Below are positions 47,301-55,336 of a DNA stretch of 64,000 nucleotides, piece after piece. A program made the position numbers and the translations under genes. Under the pieces are notes generated by a model. It had not been told where the DNA came from and did no database searches. It saw only the letters and a list, made by a program, of their open reading frames with translations. How positions within the stretch are numbered: position 1 is the stretch's first letter; the number at the start of each line of letters is the position of its first letter. Origin of the DNA: Verrucomicrobiia bacterium (GTDB lineage Bacteria > Verrucomicrobiota > Verrucomicrobiia > Opitutales > Cerasicoccaceae); contig JAUIHT010000013.1 in assembly GCA_030432235.1 (NCBI GenBank), positions 24,210 through 88,209 on the forward strand, given 5' to 3'.

Positions 47301-47859
47301 CGCCAACCATCTCGACGGGGTCAGCCAGGGCTTGGTCCGGCGTGGGATCGTTCCCACTGGTATCCAGGCCGGACACCAGCCAGGCCAACGGCTTGAGCTT
47401 ACGCTTGGCGTCGTCATAGGCGTCCGCATTAGAGTTGAGCCGCACGGAGCCGTCACTGCTGGCGGGATTATCGACGGCGCGCATCTCCTCGGCGCTCCAG
47501 ACGGCGGTCCAGTGCGCATGCCCGGAGGCCGGGGCGGCGGTGACCGGAGTCGCGGCAGGATCGTCCAGCGGTTGGGCTGAGCCGGTGGCGCGAGCATCGG
47601 GCCCTGCCAACTCCTGAAGCTGCCCAATCGCGACGTTGAGGCCCAGCAAGGCGTTCTGGCGGGCCACCATATTCATCTGGTTGCTCTTGCTCACCGCCAT
47701 CTCCGTCTGCAAGAGGACGCTCAGGCTGAGCAGCATTAGGAGCACAAACGCCATCAAGCTGATTGCTATCATCAGGGCAAAACCCGGTGCGCGCCTCCCC
47801 CGAAGCCTGCGAAGGACACGGGCTCCCACGGGGTCTTTTGAATGGGCTTGGCCGGACAT
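44377..47859 (-). CDS. Large prepilin-like protein, Verru_Chthon cassette protein A type
   Basis: 1160 residues. The N-terminus has a basic leader and a pilin-like hydrophobic segment (GFALMIAISLMAFVLLMLLS) followed by QTEMAVSKSNQMNMVARQNA, matching the Verru_Chthon cassette protein A pattern known from Verrucomicrobia. The long remainder is poorly characterised, with little repeat structure. In other genomes this protein occurs with cassette proteins B-D, which are smaller prepilins; none of these is adjacent here. The secreted 249-aa gene at 48164 is divergent and may be a partner. The role is probably in an envelope or type II/IV-pilus-like assembly. Confidence 0.75.
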   Translation of the reverse strand: MSGQAHSKDPVGARVLRRLRGRRAPGFALMIAISLMAFVLLMLLSLSVLLQTEMAVSKSNQMNMVARQNALLGLNVAIGQLQELAGPDARATGSAQPLDDPAATPVTAAPASGHAHWTAVWSAEEMRAVDNPASSDGSVRLNSNADAYDDAKRKLKPLAWLVSGLDTSGNDPTPDQALADPVEMVGANTVTDVTVDGVEAGKVEVGDGAYAYWVADESTKARFDAIEPEALRTASAGSDEALSRVLATQGLGLQAMWLEDSAAARWSAGGYDVTSEASRDSLRRLGTEGPELPDADLVDALAANYHDVTFFSEGLLTNPVKGGLKKDLGVYLQTGAGLDDDDPVADLNRFPDLDPGGEHLVRWGRIRDWANLSTPLVPQVGDDETANVSPVIAFAGFDVGLSLLGAELSVHLWPEIVLWNPYDVPLRASDGYTVTYRLGPNSYLRLTDVEDVPSNGDTPQTYAPDTFGSESGIELQVGQLVAAKLGISSPNYTDWTTRVLLRFHLSDGGGGLTLDPGETMVFTLAGSSPLDGSLVEMIPGRVDPFENNPALSDTIYTFSPAPRDALDFTFTAIYFDWADVRLYPGQYTTSPVQSSWLQRLSYGSWGNQSSDLDATLDPLLGRSGAVRRDYSGRVALRPFSYHAGSVYPNWVPYSAQRGLAQYNFAAFDVPRVPAGGSSYSSGNIDGSAQTFTKEAGPYTFATGEFDFPLSQSDSTNSFTLWAMYGTTPNVASVNVSTQGSEYPILWRPSDASVLKSIGNLQHAPFSTHIWQPGYALGNAYADPLIARDHYSGLFDESGYFYQNPSNSTDAVSAANPPDNAHIDVSHVVNASVWDDYFLSGLPEQGGRLTLTSGQLDGTEPLPHARMNLVEWDDLGYADLASAQEQFDSGAAYLVQEGAFNVNSTSVNAWRALLGGALGVPVGGEDPGADAVYPRWPEASGGLIDTATLGSTPGSRAEAYNNAPRVSLADIDALAEAIVEEVRLRGPFTSLGDFVNRRLIAAADDPEDTGLRGALQAAIDRSGINDAFVDDGNTATYVSTDAVRSEQVIPEHIVAGEAKYSTMAGTPTFLTQADLLSALGASLTTRGDTFIIRAYGESRDPLTQEPAGQAWCEALVQREASYMDASDLPGIAADDLTVTENQNFGRRFRLVGFRWLSPDEI

Positions 47860-48163
47860 GAGTGCGGGGTAATAAGTGTCAACCAGATGAGCCGGAGGCC
47901 GGAACTCGTTTTCTCAACTGGTTACGAACCATAACCAGAGAATTAGAAATCAACAAGCACCAGGGGCGGGATGGGAATACGTGATCGATTACCACAAAGA
48001 CTCTAATCGGCTAAAATGACCGCCATTCAACCGAGCCTCCTATAAAACCGTTGAAAATAGCTATTTCCCACGGACTATTATCTCATCCGCAATCAACGGG
48101 TTTAAGTACGTCCGACTGGCACCAGGCGTAATTCTGGGTAATGTTTTTTCCGTTTTCAAACCC
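47860..48163. other. Divergent intergenic region with LacI-like site
   Basis: A gap of about 300 bases between the prepilin-like gene (minus) and the secreted hypothetical (plus). It contains AAAACCGTTGAAAA at 48044-48057 (separate entry). No gene seen. Confidence 0.45.
48044..48057. promoter_or_regulatory. 14-mer AAAACCGTTGAAAA shared with the LacI promoter at 49976
   Basis: An exact 14-base match, in opposite orientation, to TTTTCAACGGTTTT upstream of the LacI gene 48919-49947. The AACCGTT centre fits a LacI-family operator. It lies 107 bases before the 48164 gene. Confidence 0.55.
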
Positions 48164-48913
48164 ATGCCCCCAACCAAACACGTCCGCGCATTTCTCTGGC
48201 TGCAACCCTTGCTGCTCATGCTTTGCGCCCAACCAGCGCTTAGCCAAAGCACAGAGACGGGCGCCACTGCGCGGCAGGTGGTTTTCACTGTGCTGCCCAC
48301 GGCGGAGGTCAACCCGAGCTTTCCCGATCTGTACGCCCGCGTCGCCAATGAGGAAACCCCGATCCGGCCCGGCTTCGGGCGGCGCGGCGCACCGGTATCC
48401 ATACCCATGGGTACCAGCCATCTTGAAATCTACACCAAGGTTCCCCGGCCCGACGGCCAGTTGGCGCGTGTCGACCTAGCAGCGGTGGACCTCAATGCTG
48501 CGGGCCAGGCCAACGCTCAGGTAATCCTCCTGCGCAATCCTCAGCAGCCCATGCAGTTCAACGCCCTCGTGACCGATGACAGCGCCGAGGCCTTTCCCCC
48601 CGGCACGGTGCGCTTTGACAACCTGTACCCCGGCGAAGTTGCGGTCAAACTGGGCGAGGAACGCTTCGCCCTACCCTTCCGGGACAGTCGCCAAACCCGC
48701 GTGGACCTCGATTCCGGCGGCCAAACGCGCCTGCCCTTCCTTGTTGCGGTGGAAAGCGAAAGCGGCTGGGAATTCCGCAAGAGCAGCCAACTGGCACTCT
48801 GGCCCCGGACGCGCATGCAGATCGTCTGCCTGCCCTACCAGCTGGAAAACGGCGACAACGTCTTCCGCGTCCACTATATTCAGGACGTCCCCAAGCCCAA
48901 TCCCGGCCAGTGA
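48164..48913 (+). CDS. Secreted hypothetical protein
   Basis: 249 residues with a signal peptide (RAFLWLQPLLLMLCAQPALS). The rest is predicted beta-rich and has no motif I recognise; SFPDLYARVANEETPIRPGF and QIVCLPYQLENGDNVFRVHY are the most distinctive stretches. It lies between the prepilin-like Verru_Chthon-type gene (divergent) and a LacI gene (convergent, 5 bases apart). Small secreted proteins of this kind often accompany Verru_Chthon cassettes, so a link to that assembly is possible but unproven. The shared 14-mer upstream suggests control by the neighbouring LacI protein. Confidence 0.7.
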   Translation: MPPTKHVRAFLWLQPLLLMLCAQPALSQSTETGATARQVVFTVLPTAEVNPSFPDLYARVANEETPIRPGFGRRGAPVSIPMGTSHLEIYTKVPRPDGQLARVDLAAVDLNAAGQANAQVILLRNPQQPMQFNALVTDDSAEAFPPGTVRFDNLYPGEVAVKLGEERFALPFRDSRQTRVDLDSGGQTRLPFLVAVESESGWEFRKSSQLALWPRTRMQIVCLPYQLENGDNVFRVHYIQDVPKPNPGQ

Positions 48914-48918
48914 GGCGC

Positions 48919-49947
48919 TCAACCTCCCCGCGGACGCAGGGAGCGGGCCTCGTGCCAGCGTGAAGGCACCAGTGTCTCCAGTGGGTTTTTTGGAATACCG
49001 CGCTGATTATGGCGGATGAGCTGGTCGATGAGCAGGATGCTTTGCTCCGCAATGATGTCGTTCTGCTGCATCATACCGGTGATGAGATTGTCCGACTCAT
49101 GCCCGCGGTCGAGCTGCAAAGCCAGGAAGCCCAGGTCTTCGGGGATGCGAAAACCCGCATCGCGCAGGATGTACCAGTCGTGTGCGGTAAAACCGACCAC
49201 CGCATCGGGCTTGTGCTTACGCACCCATGCCACCCGGCCCGCGTCGTCGTCGAAGCGCCCCTCGAACGGCGGGACGCGATCCTTGTCCGGCTGCTGACGC
49301 AGCATGGCGAAGGCCGCCCCATAGCGGGCGTCGTCGTCGTCCAAATGAAAGGCATGGCGACCAAAGCCGAAGCCGATACGACGATAACCCCGGGCAGCCA
49401 GTTCCCGGAAGGCCATCGTCACTGCCTGAAAGATATTGGGCCGGACACAATTGACCAAGGCTGGCCCCAGAAAACGTCCACACTGCACCCCGATGAAGCG
49501 GGCCCACTCCGGTCGGGTCTCTTCGATGAAGGCGTTGGCCTGGCCGGTCATGACGATGCCGACGGCCCCCCGGTTATAGAGGGTGCGAAAAAAGTTCCCG
49601 TATTGCCCCAAGTCATCCGAGGTGAAGCGCTGCAAGGCATAGCCGAGCTTGTCCGCCATTTCCCGCAAGGGGTCTCGGTAAAAAACGGCCAATTGCTTGC
49701 TCTGGCCGTCCACGGGGAACTCCACTGCCGCCAGCGTCATGGCCTGCATGGAAGCGCTCTGGCTGAAACGCTTCGAAGCCAGCGACGACAGCACCGGATT
49801 GGGCCGGTAGCCCATGCGCTCGGCCAGGTCACGTATTTCCTGATAACGCTCCCGCGAGAGCGCGCCCTTCCCCCTCAAGGCCAGGGAAACTGTCGAAACC
49901 GACACACCCGCTTCTCGCGCGATCTTCTTGAGGGTGATGTTTTCCAT
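48919..49947 (-). CDS. LacI family transcriptional regulator
   Basis: About 342 residues from the ATG at 49947; the frame is open to 50169, but the LacI helix-turn-helix starts right here (MENITLKKIAREAGVSVSTV, then VSLALRGKGALSRERYQEIR), so the longer form is rejected. The effector domain reads GAVGIVMTGQA, AARGYRRIGFGFG, RIPEDLGFLALQLD. Upstream, at 49976-49989, is a 14-mer repeated exactly near the 48164 gene, suggesting autoregulation. The GH88/105-like and clan GH-A genes upstream on the same strand are plausible regulated neighbours. Confidence 0.9.
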   Translation of the reverse strand: MENITLKKIAREAGVSVSTVSLALRGKGALSRERYQEIRDLAERMGYRPNPVLSSLASKRFSQSASMQAMTLAAVEFPVDGQSKQLAVFYRDPLREMADKLGYALQRFTSDDLGQYGNFFRTLYNRGAVGIVMTGQANAFIEETRPEWARFIGVQCGRFLGPALVNCVRPNIFQAVTMAFRELAARGYRRIGFGFGRHAFHLDDDDARYGAAFAMLRQQPDKDRVPPFEGRFDDDAGRVAWVRKHKPDAVVGFTAHDWYILRDAGFRIPEDLGFLALQLDRGHESDNLITGMMQQNDIIAEQSILLIDQLIRHNQRGIPKNPLETLVPSRWHEARSLRPRGG

Positions 49948-49975
49948 GAGACACGGATAAAGAGCCGCCTTCCCT

Positions 49976-49989
49976 TTTTCAACGGTTTT
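49976..49989. promoter_or_regulatory. 14-mer TTTTCAACGGTTTT in the LacI promoter region
   Basis: Exact reverse complement of the 48044 site, 28 bases upstream of the LacI start at 49947. Candidate autoregulatory operator. Confidence 0.55.
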
Positions 49990-50024
49990 TTTAAATCCAT
50001 TGAAACCAGCGGCGTTAAGACCCT

Positions 50025-51113
50025 TCACGCCATCCAGGGAAAATCCGAGTCCTCGCCCGCAGCCGCCGCCAGGATCAAGGCCGGGGGGCCGTGCGGCTCG
50101 TCCGGGCCACTTTCCAGCCCGCCCAAAAGGTAAGGTTCCTCTGAGACCAGCGGCCCCGGCCCCGGACAACTCCGCGCAATGGCCCCCACCTCATCCACAC
50201 AGGAGGCCATCCACAAGGCCGCCTTGCGAAGACGCTCGGCCCAAGCCTGATGGCCGGTCACCCAACCACGACGCCAAGCCTGGAAAACGTAGTGCAGGAT
50301 CATACCCGTGCCGCTGGCATCCGGCAGCGAACGGCCGACGGGCAAATGCAGGAGCCGGTGCCAGGCACCCGATTCTGCCTGGGTGGCGGCCAACGCCAAA
50401 AGCACCTGATCGAGAATCGGGGCCAGACGAGCCAGAGCCTCGTCACGCTCCAGTGCGACCATGCCCGAAACCAGGCCGCGCAACAGCCAGCCATGCCCCC
50501 GGGACCAAGCCCCCGGCGAAAGCGCCTTGGCATCCCGTAAGAAACCCCTGCCCTGCGACCACAAGCCATTGGCGGAATCGCGTAAAGCGCGTTCCGCACC
50601 GAGCCATTGTGAAACGCCTTCCTCGATTAAATCAAGGTCGCCGGACCACACCCCGCCGCGCAAGCAGCGCAGGGCGTATTCCTGCAGGTCGTCCAGCAAC
50701 AGGACAGGCCGCCCGTTTGTCGTGCGATGCAGGATCAAGCCTTCGGGTGTCCGAGGCCCCTCGTCTCGCCAACGCCGGGTCTCAAACAGCCAAGGCTCCA
50801 GGAAGCGTTCGTCGTCCGTGCGTTGTGCCAACTCCCACTCAGTGGAGACAAACGGCTGACGTTCCCAAGGCTTGACGCTCTCCAACGACTCACCTCGTAA
50901 ACGCCCGCGCTCAAGCGCAAAGTTCAGCACCGTGCGGCCCTTGTCATGGACGGCTTCACGAATCAGCAAAGCCTCCAGCGCCCACTCACCGGTATAGCCG
51001 CCCCACAGCGGCAAGGTTTTCATCACACGCGCGGCCACGCGATCCGCAGCGGCACTCAATTCCTCGCGGGCAGACAACGTTTCGATGGCAAGTTCTGGAG
51101 AACCCGGCCTCAT
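50025..51113 (-). CDS. GH88/GH105-like protein (unsaturated uronyl hydrolase type)
   Basis: 362 residues without an obvious signal peptide, forming an (alpha/alpha)6 barrel by pattern. Resemblance to GH105 is in AWSRGHGWLLRGLVSGMVAL (WxRGxGW motif), DLQEYALRCL and ESGAWHRLLHLP. The residues expected for the hydrating aspartate (GWD-like) read LWSQGRGF here, so catalytic identity is uncertain. GH105/88 enzymes remove the unsaturated uronic acid left by polysaccharide lyases, for example from rhamnogalacturonan. Its ATG overlaps the stop of the upstream hydrolase as ATGA (51110-51113), so the two are translationally coupled. Confidence 0.65.
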   Translation of the reverse strand: MRPGSPELAIETLSAREELSAAADRVAARVMKTLPLWGGYTGEWALEALLIREAVHDKGRTVLNFALERGRLRGESLESVKPWERQPFVSTEWELAQRTDDERFLEPWLFETRRWRDEGPRTPEGLILHRTTNGRPVLLLDDLQEYALRCLRGGVWSGDLDLIEEGVSQWLGAERALRDSANGLWSQGRGFLRDAKALSPGAWSRGHGWLLRGLVSGMVALERDEALARLAPILDQVLLALAATQAESGAWHRLLHLPVGRSLPDASGTGMILHYVFQAWRRGWVTGHQAWAERLRKAALWMASCVDEVGAIARSCPGPGPLVSEEPYLLGGLESGPDEPHGPPALILAAAAGEDSDFPWMA

Positions 51114-53488
51114 TGCTCCCAGCTCAAGGTCGTCAGCGAGGCCGGAGGCAGCGGCAAAACGCGGCCACTGACGAAGTCCTGCATGCTGCCCTCTCGCAAA
51201 GCCACCTGGGGCTCGCCTGTTTCGCGCTCGTTATTGGCATCGACCGAATCCGCGCTGAGGAGCGTCCAGGTGGCGATGCCTCCGCGAACCTCGCCGGAGA
51301 ACTCCACCTTGACCGGCACCTTCTCGTCCACGGAGAGGTTAAGCAGAATGAGCGAGCGCTTGCGCCCGTCGGCAAAGGCCAGGGCGCGCAACGTGGAAAA
51401 AGTCTGCGCTTCCTGCCAGGCGTGTGCTTTCTCGTCGTAGACAGCCGACTCGAATTGCGGCACGCCGTCCGGGAAGGAGACCGCTAGGAGGTCGCCGCCC
51501 AGAACGCGGTTTACCGCCATCAGCGCCAGGTACTGCGGACGCCGCCGCACTTCGCCCTCTTTAAGTGTAATCAACGAACCGAAGAGGCGCACATCCTTGA
51601 CCTGATAGGCGTTGTTGGTCTCCCCGAAGAGGGTGAAGAAGCACTGGATGCGCGCGTGGTACTCCTGAAGCATGAGCAGCAAGTTTTGCGCGACGTTCAA
51701 GCCGCCTCCGAGGCTGGTGAGGAAGCGATTGCGAAAAGCCGAACTGGCCTCGCCCGAAGCGGCGTGGTGGTTGACTTCGTAGACGGCCAGCTCCATGCCA
51801 TGATCACGCGCCAGGTCGGCATTGGTTTGCATGGCGTCCTTGACGGACAGACGGTACTGTGCCTCGCCCCAGAGCCATGAGTAAAGCGCCTCGGGCGAAT
51901 CCGTCAGCCGCTCCTCCTGCTCCGGGTCGAGCCCGTGCAGCAGGTAGGTGGCGACGGCGAAGACATCCGCCTCGGGCGTGGCCTCGACAACCCTGCGGTT
52001 CAGCCAGGTGTTCACGTTCTGCCCGGCGATCGTGAACTTGACTTTCTCGTTGTAGTACGGGGAGGCCTTGCCCGCGGCGATGAGCGACTCCCAGTAACCC
52101 GGACCGTTGTAGCCGCCCGCCTGGAAAGGCCCCCAACTGTTCCACGCCTCGTTGCCGAACTCCACGATGATTTCGTCGAAGACCTCGGTCCAGGGCCGGG
52201 CCTGTCCCTGGGTGGCACGCAGGTGGCCCATGCCGGTGTCTGCGGGGGCGGCCAGATACTCCATAAACTGCTCAACCTCCACCGGATGGATCACGCCGGG
52301 CAGACAGTACCAAGGGTCGGCGTCTACCACGGCGCAGAGCTGGTAAAACTCGTGCAGGGAAAACGGATACTGCTGGCCGCCGCCGCGAGGCCCGGTGCTC
52401 GTCCAGGGAGAGCTGCTGAAGCGGGCCTGCTCCAGTCGCGGGCGCAACATGTTTTCCATCGAGCTACCGCCCATTTGCAGGTAACGCAGGAAGCCGGGTC
52501 GCAATTGCTTGAGTTCATCCACCAGCAGCCTGCCGAAAGCGGTTGCCCCGGCAAACTCCTCGTGGCTGAAGACCAGATCGTCCACCAGCACCGCGCCGCC
52601 ATCGACCTCGATCAGCGCCGTGAGATTGCCGTTGGTAAAGTCCTCAGGCACAGTGAACTCCACCGCGAACTCGCCCCAGTCCTTCCCCGGCGTGAACTCC
52701 GCCGCTCCGGGCTCGCGCACCCGTATGACCGGACTGCCCCCGACCGCCTTGGCCCGGAACTTCAAAGACCACGCTCCCCGCACCGTAGTCACCTCCGCGT
52801 TCTTGCCCGGCAGACGAATGTGCGCGGTTACCTCGGAACCGTCCAGCCTGAGCGCGTGGCTGCCGAAAGACTCCAGCGCGACATCGCCGGCGATCAACTC
52901 AGCCCCCTCGCTCAGCCAATGGCGGCTGCCCGCACGAGCCGAACCCACAACGTTGAAATGCCCCTCGCCCGTACCATCGCGCTCCACCATGACAGCAACG
53001 TTGGCGCTGTCGCCTGCCGGCACCTCGTGGTCAAAGACCAGGTAATCCAGCTCGCGGTCGTCTTGCTCCGGCAGCCGCTCGCGGCGCACCTCGACAATCT
53101 TGCCGGTCATGCCCTTGGCAGGGCCGTTGAGGATAGTGAAGTCCGCCCCGATAACGCGTGACGACGCCTGGTAGTCTTCCGGGGGCGCGGTCACCGCCTG
53201 CCAGACATAGATGCCGCCGGCGTCCTGCCGGGGGCCCCAGAAAATCGAACGGTACTGCGTGCCCTCGAAGTTGTAAACCGCACGGTCATTCGTCACCGCC
53301 CCAGCATCCCACCAGGTATCGGTCAGGTTCATACCGAAGCGCTTCACGCCCGCCAGCTCGACCTCTTCGCCAACGATCACCCGCACCGGCTCCGGGGCTG
53401 CGAACAAGACATCCAGGGCTCCCAAAGCAACCCATGCAATGACAGCCAATCGGCGCATGGGGAGCGCACAAAAAGACAGGGTAAACAT
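51110..53488 (-). CDS. Secreted clan GH-A glycoside hydrolase (GH39/GH51-like)
   Basis: About 792 residues (alternative ATG at 53458), with a signal peptide (LAVIAWVALGALDVLFAA). An N-terminal beta domain of about 280 residues is followed by a TIM barrel containing IIVEFGNEAWNSWG, where Asn-Glu is the likely acid/base, and ELAVYEVNHH, where Glu fits the nucleophile on strand 7. A beta-sandwich follows (SLILLNLSVDEKVPVKVEFS). The arrangement fits arabinofuranosidase- or xylosidase-type clan GH-A families but I cannot assign one family. It is coupled to the GH88/105-like gene by a 4-base overlap and likely acts on the same plant- or algal-type glycan. Confidence 0.75.
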   Translation of the reverse strand: MFTLSFCALPMRRLAVIAWVALGALDVLFAAPEPVRVIVGEEVELAGVKRFGMNLTDTWWDAGAVTNDRAVYNFEGTQYRSIFWGPRQDAGGIYVWQAVTAPPEDYQASSRVIGADFTILNGPAKGMTGKIVEVRRERLPEQDDRELDYLVFDHEVPAGDSANVAVMVERDGTGEGHFNVVGSARAGSRHWLSEGAELIAGDVALESFGSHALRLDGSEVTAHIRLPGKNAEVTTVRGAWSLKFRAKAVGGSPVIRVREPGAAEFTPGKDWGEFAVEFTVPEDFTNGNLTALIEVDGGAVLVDDLVFSHEEFAGATAFGRLLVDELKQLRPGFLRYLQMGGSSMENMLRPRLEQARFSSSPWTSTGPRGGGQQYPFSLHEFYQLCAVVDADPWYCLPGVIHPVEVEQFMEYLAAPADTGMGHLRATQGQARPWTEVFDEIIVEFGNEAWNSWGPFQAGGYNGPGYWESLIAAGKASPYYNEKVKFTIAGQNVNTWLNRRVVEATPEADVFAVATYLLHGLDPEQEERLTDSPEALYSWLWGEAQYRLSVKDAMQTNADLARDHGMELAVYEVNHHAASGEASSAFRNRFLTSLGGGLNVAQNLLLMLQEYHARIQCFFTLFGETNNAYQVKDVRLFGSLITLKEGEVRRRPQYLALMAVNRVLGGDLLAVSFPDGVPQFESAVYDEKAHAWQEAQTFSTLRALAFADGRKRSLILLNLSVDEKVPVKVEFSGEVRGGIATWTLLSADSVDANNERETGEPQVALREGSMQDFVSGRVLPLPPASLTTLSWEQ

Positions 53489-53641
53489 GATGACAAGCCT
53501 GCTCTATCCTGGCGAGACAGGCAATTTTGAAACGCCCCGGGCCGCTGTTGGAGTTAGTAAAACCGATGATTAAACCGGGATTTACTTTGAGTTAAAAGAT
53601 GGAAAGCGCTACCGTCCACGGTCATACTTGTGGAACACCCC

Positions 53642-55333
53642 ATGTTGAAAAAGCAGCGCATTCTCGCGGTCGCGACCACCCTCTGGTTTCTCTTGCAACC
53701 CGTCTCCGGGCAGGCCACAGGGCGCGAATACGAAGAGGCCGGTAAGCCCGAAGACACCGCCAAGGTCCTGAAGTTCATGCCGGAGGGCACCGAGGCTCTC
53801 GAGCTCATGATGCCGATGCGCGACGGTGTCTCGCTGGCCACCTCAATCTTCCTGCCACCGGGCGATGAACCGCGCCCGGTGCTCTTCTGCAAAGGCTACT
53901 ACGGACGTAGCGGCATGGCCGGTTATGCACGCCCCTGCCAGGACGGCGGCCTGGTCTTCGTCGCGCAGGACGCGCGCGGTCGCGGAAAATCCGAAGGCGT
54001 GGGAACCTTCGATGCCAGCAGCTTTGAAGACGAAACGCAGGATCTGGAAGACGCCCTGGAGTGGATTGCCCAACAACCCTGGTGCGACGGCCGCATCGTC
54101 ATGACCGGTGGCAGTGGCAACGGCATCAACCCCAGCGTGGCCGTCCTGACCGGCAGCCCGCACCTGCGCGGCGTCAGCGTCGGCTCGACCTCCGGCGTGG
54201 CCGATCACTGGATGTTCGAGAACGGCGCGCGCCGCTGGCTCTACTCCTGGATGAAGCACCGCGGCATGAAAATCGAGGACTGGCCACGCCCCACCGTCGG
54301 CCCGCGCGACGACACCTCCATCCGCAACTACCTTGCGCAACAGCCGGTCAACCCACAGACCGTTTACGTGGCCGGCGGCGGTTGGTTCGACATCCTCAGC
54401 GAGGCCGCCCTGGACTATTTCGAAGCCCTGCACGACAAGATGCCCGTCTATGTGACCATCGAGCCGCGCACCCACGCCGCCCCCGGGAAAATCGACGGCA
54501 AAGCCTGGCCGCGCCCCGTCAAAGTCAGGCGTGCACCCACTATCGAGGCCATGCTGGCAGGTACTGCGGGCACGGAAAAATCGTGGGTGCAGTATTTCCT
54601 CATGGGCGACGTCAACCGGCCCGACGGCCCCGGCAATACCTGGCGCGTGACCGAGACCTGGCCGCCGCCCGCCGAGAAAACCGCGTACTACTTCCAGCCC
54701 GACGGTGGGCTCTCCTCGCAAACCCCGCCGGACTCCGCCGCGCCCGAGACCTACCTTTACGATCCGGCCGATCCTGCACCTGCCATCGGCGGCAACGCCA
54801 CCTACGACCTCGAGGCCGGACCGAGCGACCAACGTCCGCTGGCCGAACGCGACGACGTGCTGCGCTTCGCCACCGCTCCGCTCGATGAGCCCGTGGCCGT
54901 CGCCGGACCGGTCCAGGCGAGGCTATCCTTTGCCACCGACGCGCCCGACACACTGTTCATCGTCAAGCTGGTCGACATCTACCCGGACGGCTACGAGGCC
55001 GTCATCCGCGAGTCCGCCGCGCTCGGACGCTTCGCCATTGGCCTCGACGGCGATACCCCGCTTCAGCCCGATCAGGTTTACTCGCTCGCCATCGACCTGG
55101 GGTCCACCGCCATCGTATTCGACGAAGGGCATCGCATCGGGGCCTACGTCACCAGCTCCGGCGTCCGCACCAACGCGCGTGGCCAGCATATCGAGACCTT
55201 TGAGGTCCACCCCAACCGCTTCGAGCCGGTCACCGACGAAAGCGATTTTCAAACCGCGCGTCAAAGCATCTCCATCGACCGCGCCCATCCCAGCGGCCTG
55301 CTCCTGCCCGTGATTTCGCTTGAAGAAAACTAA
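53642..55333 (+). CDS. CocE/NonD family (X-Pro dipeptidyl-peptidase S15-like) hydrolase
   Basis: About 563 residues from the ATG at 53642 (an in-frame GTG lies at 53630); signal peptide ILAVATTLWFLLQPVSGQA. The alpha/beta-hydrolase part includes MPMRDGVSLATSIFLPPG and FVAQDARGRGKSEGVG. The nucleophile elbow reads MTGGSGNGINPS where families usually show GxSYxG. A C-terminal jelly-roll follows (SFATDAPDTLFIVKLVDIYP, HRIGAYVTSSG). Such enzymes hydrolyse esters or amides. Direct repeats TAAAACCG/TTAAACCG lie about 70 bases upstream. The next gene starts 3 bases after its stop, so they form an operon. Confidence 0.85.
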   Translation: MLKKQRILAVATTLWFLLQPVSGQATGREYEEAGKPEDTAKVLKFMPEGTEALELMMPMRDGVSLATSIFLPPGDEPRPVLFCKGYYGRSGMAGYARPCQDGGLVFVAQDARGRGKSEGVGTFDASSFEDETQDLEDALEWIAQQPWCDGRIVMTGGSGNGINPSVAVLTGSPHLRGVSVGSTSGVADHWMFENGARRWLYSWMKHRGMKIEDWPRPTVGPRDDTSIRNYLAQQPVNPQTVYVAGGGWFDILSEAALDYFEALHDKMPVYVTIEPRTHAAPGKIDGKAWPRPVKVRRAPTIEAMLAGTAGTEKSWVQYFLMGDVNRPDGPGNTWRVTETWPPPAEKTAYYFQPDGGLSSQTPPDSAAPETYLYDPADPAPAIGGNATYDLEAGPSDQRPLAERDDVLRFATAPLDEPVAVAGPVQARLSFATDAPDTLFIVKLVDIYPDGYEAVIRESAALGRFAIGLDGDTPLQPDQVYSLAIDLGSTAIVFDEGHRIGAYVTSSGVRTNARGQHIETFEVHPNRFEPVTDESDFQTARQSISIDRAHPSGLLLPVISLEEN

Positions 55334-55336
55334 ACC

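Noticed and set aside
51935..53161. Plus-strand open frame of 408 codons
   Set aside because: Shadow of the clan GH-A hydrolase on the minus strand; biased composition and no recognisable motif.
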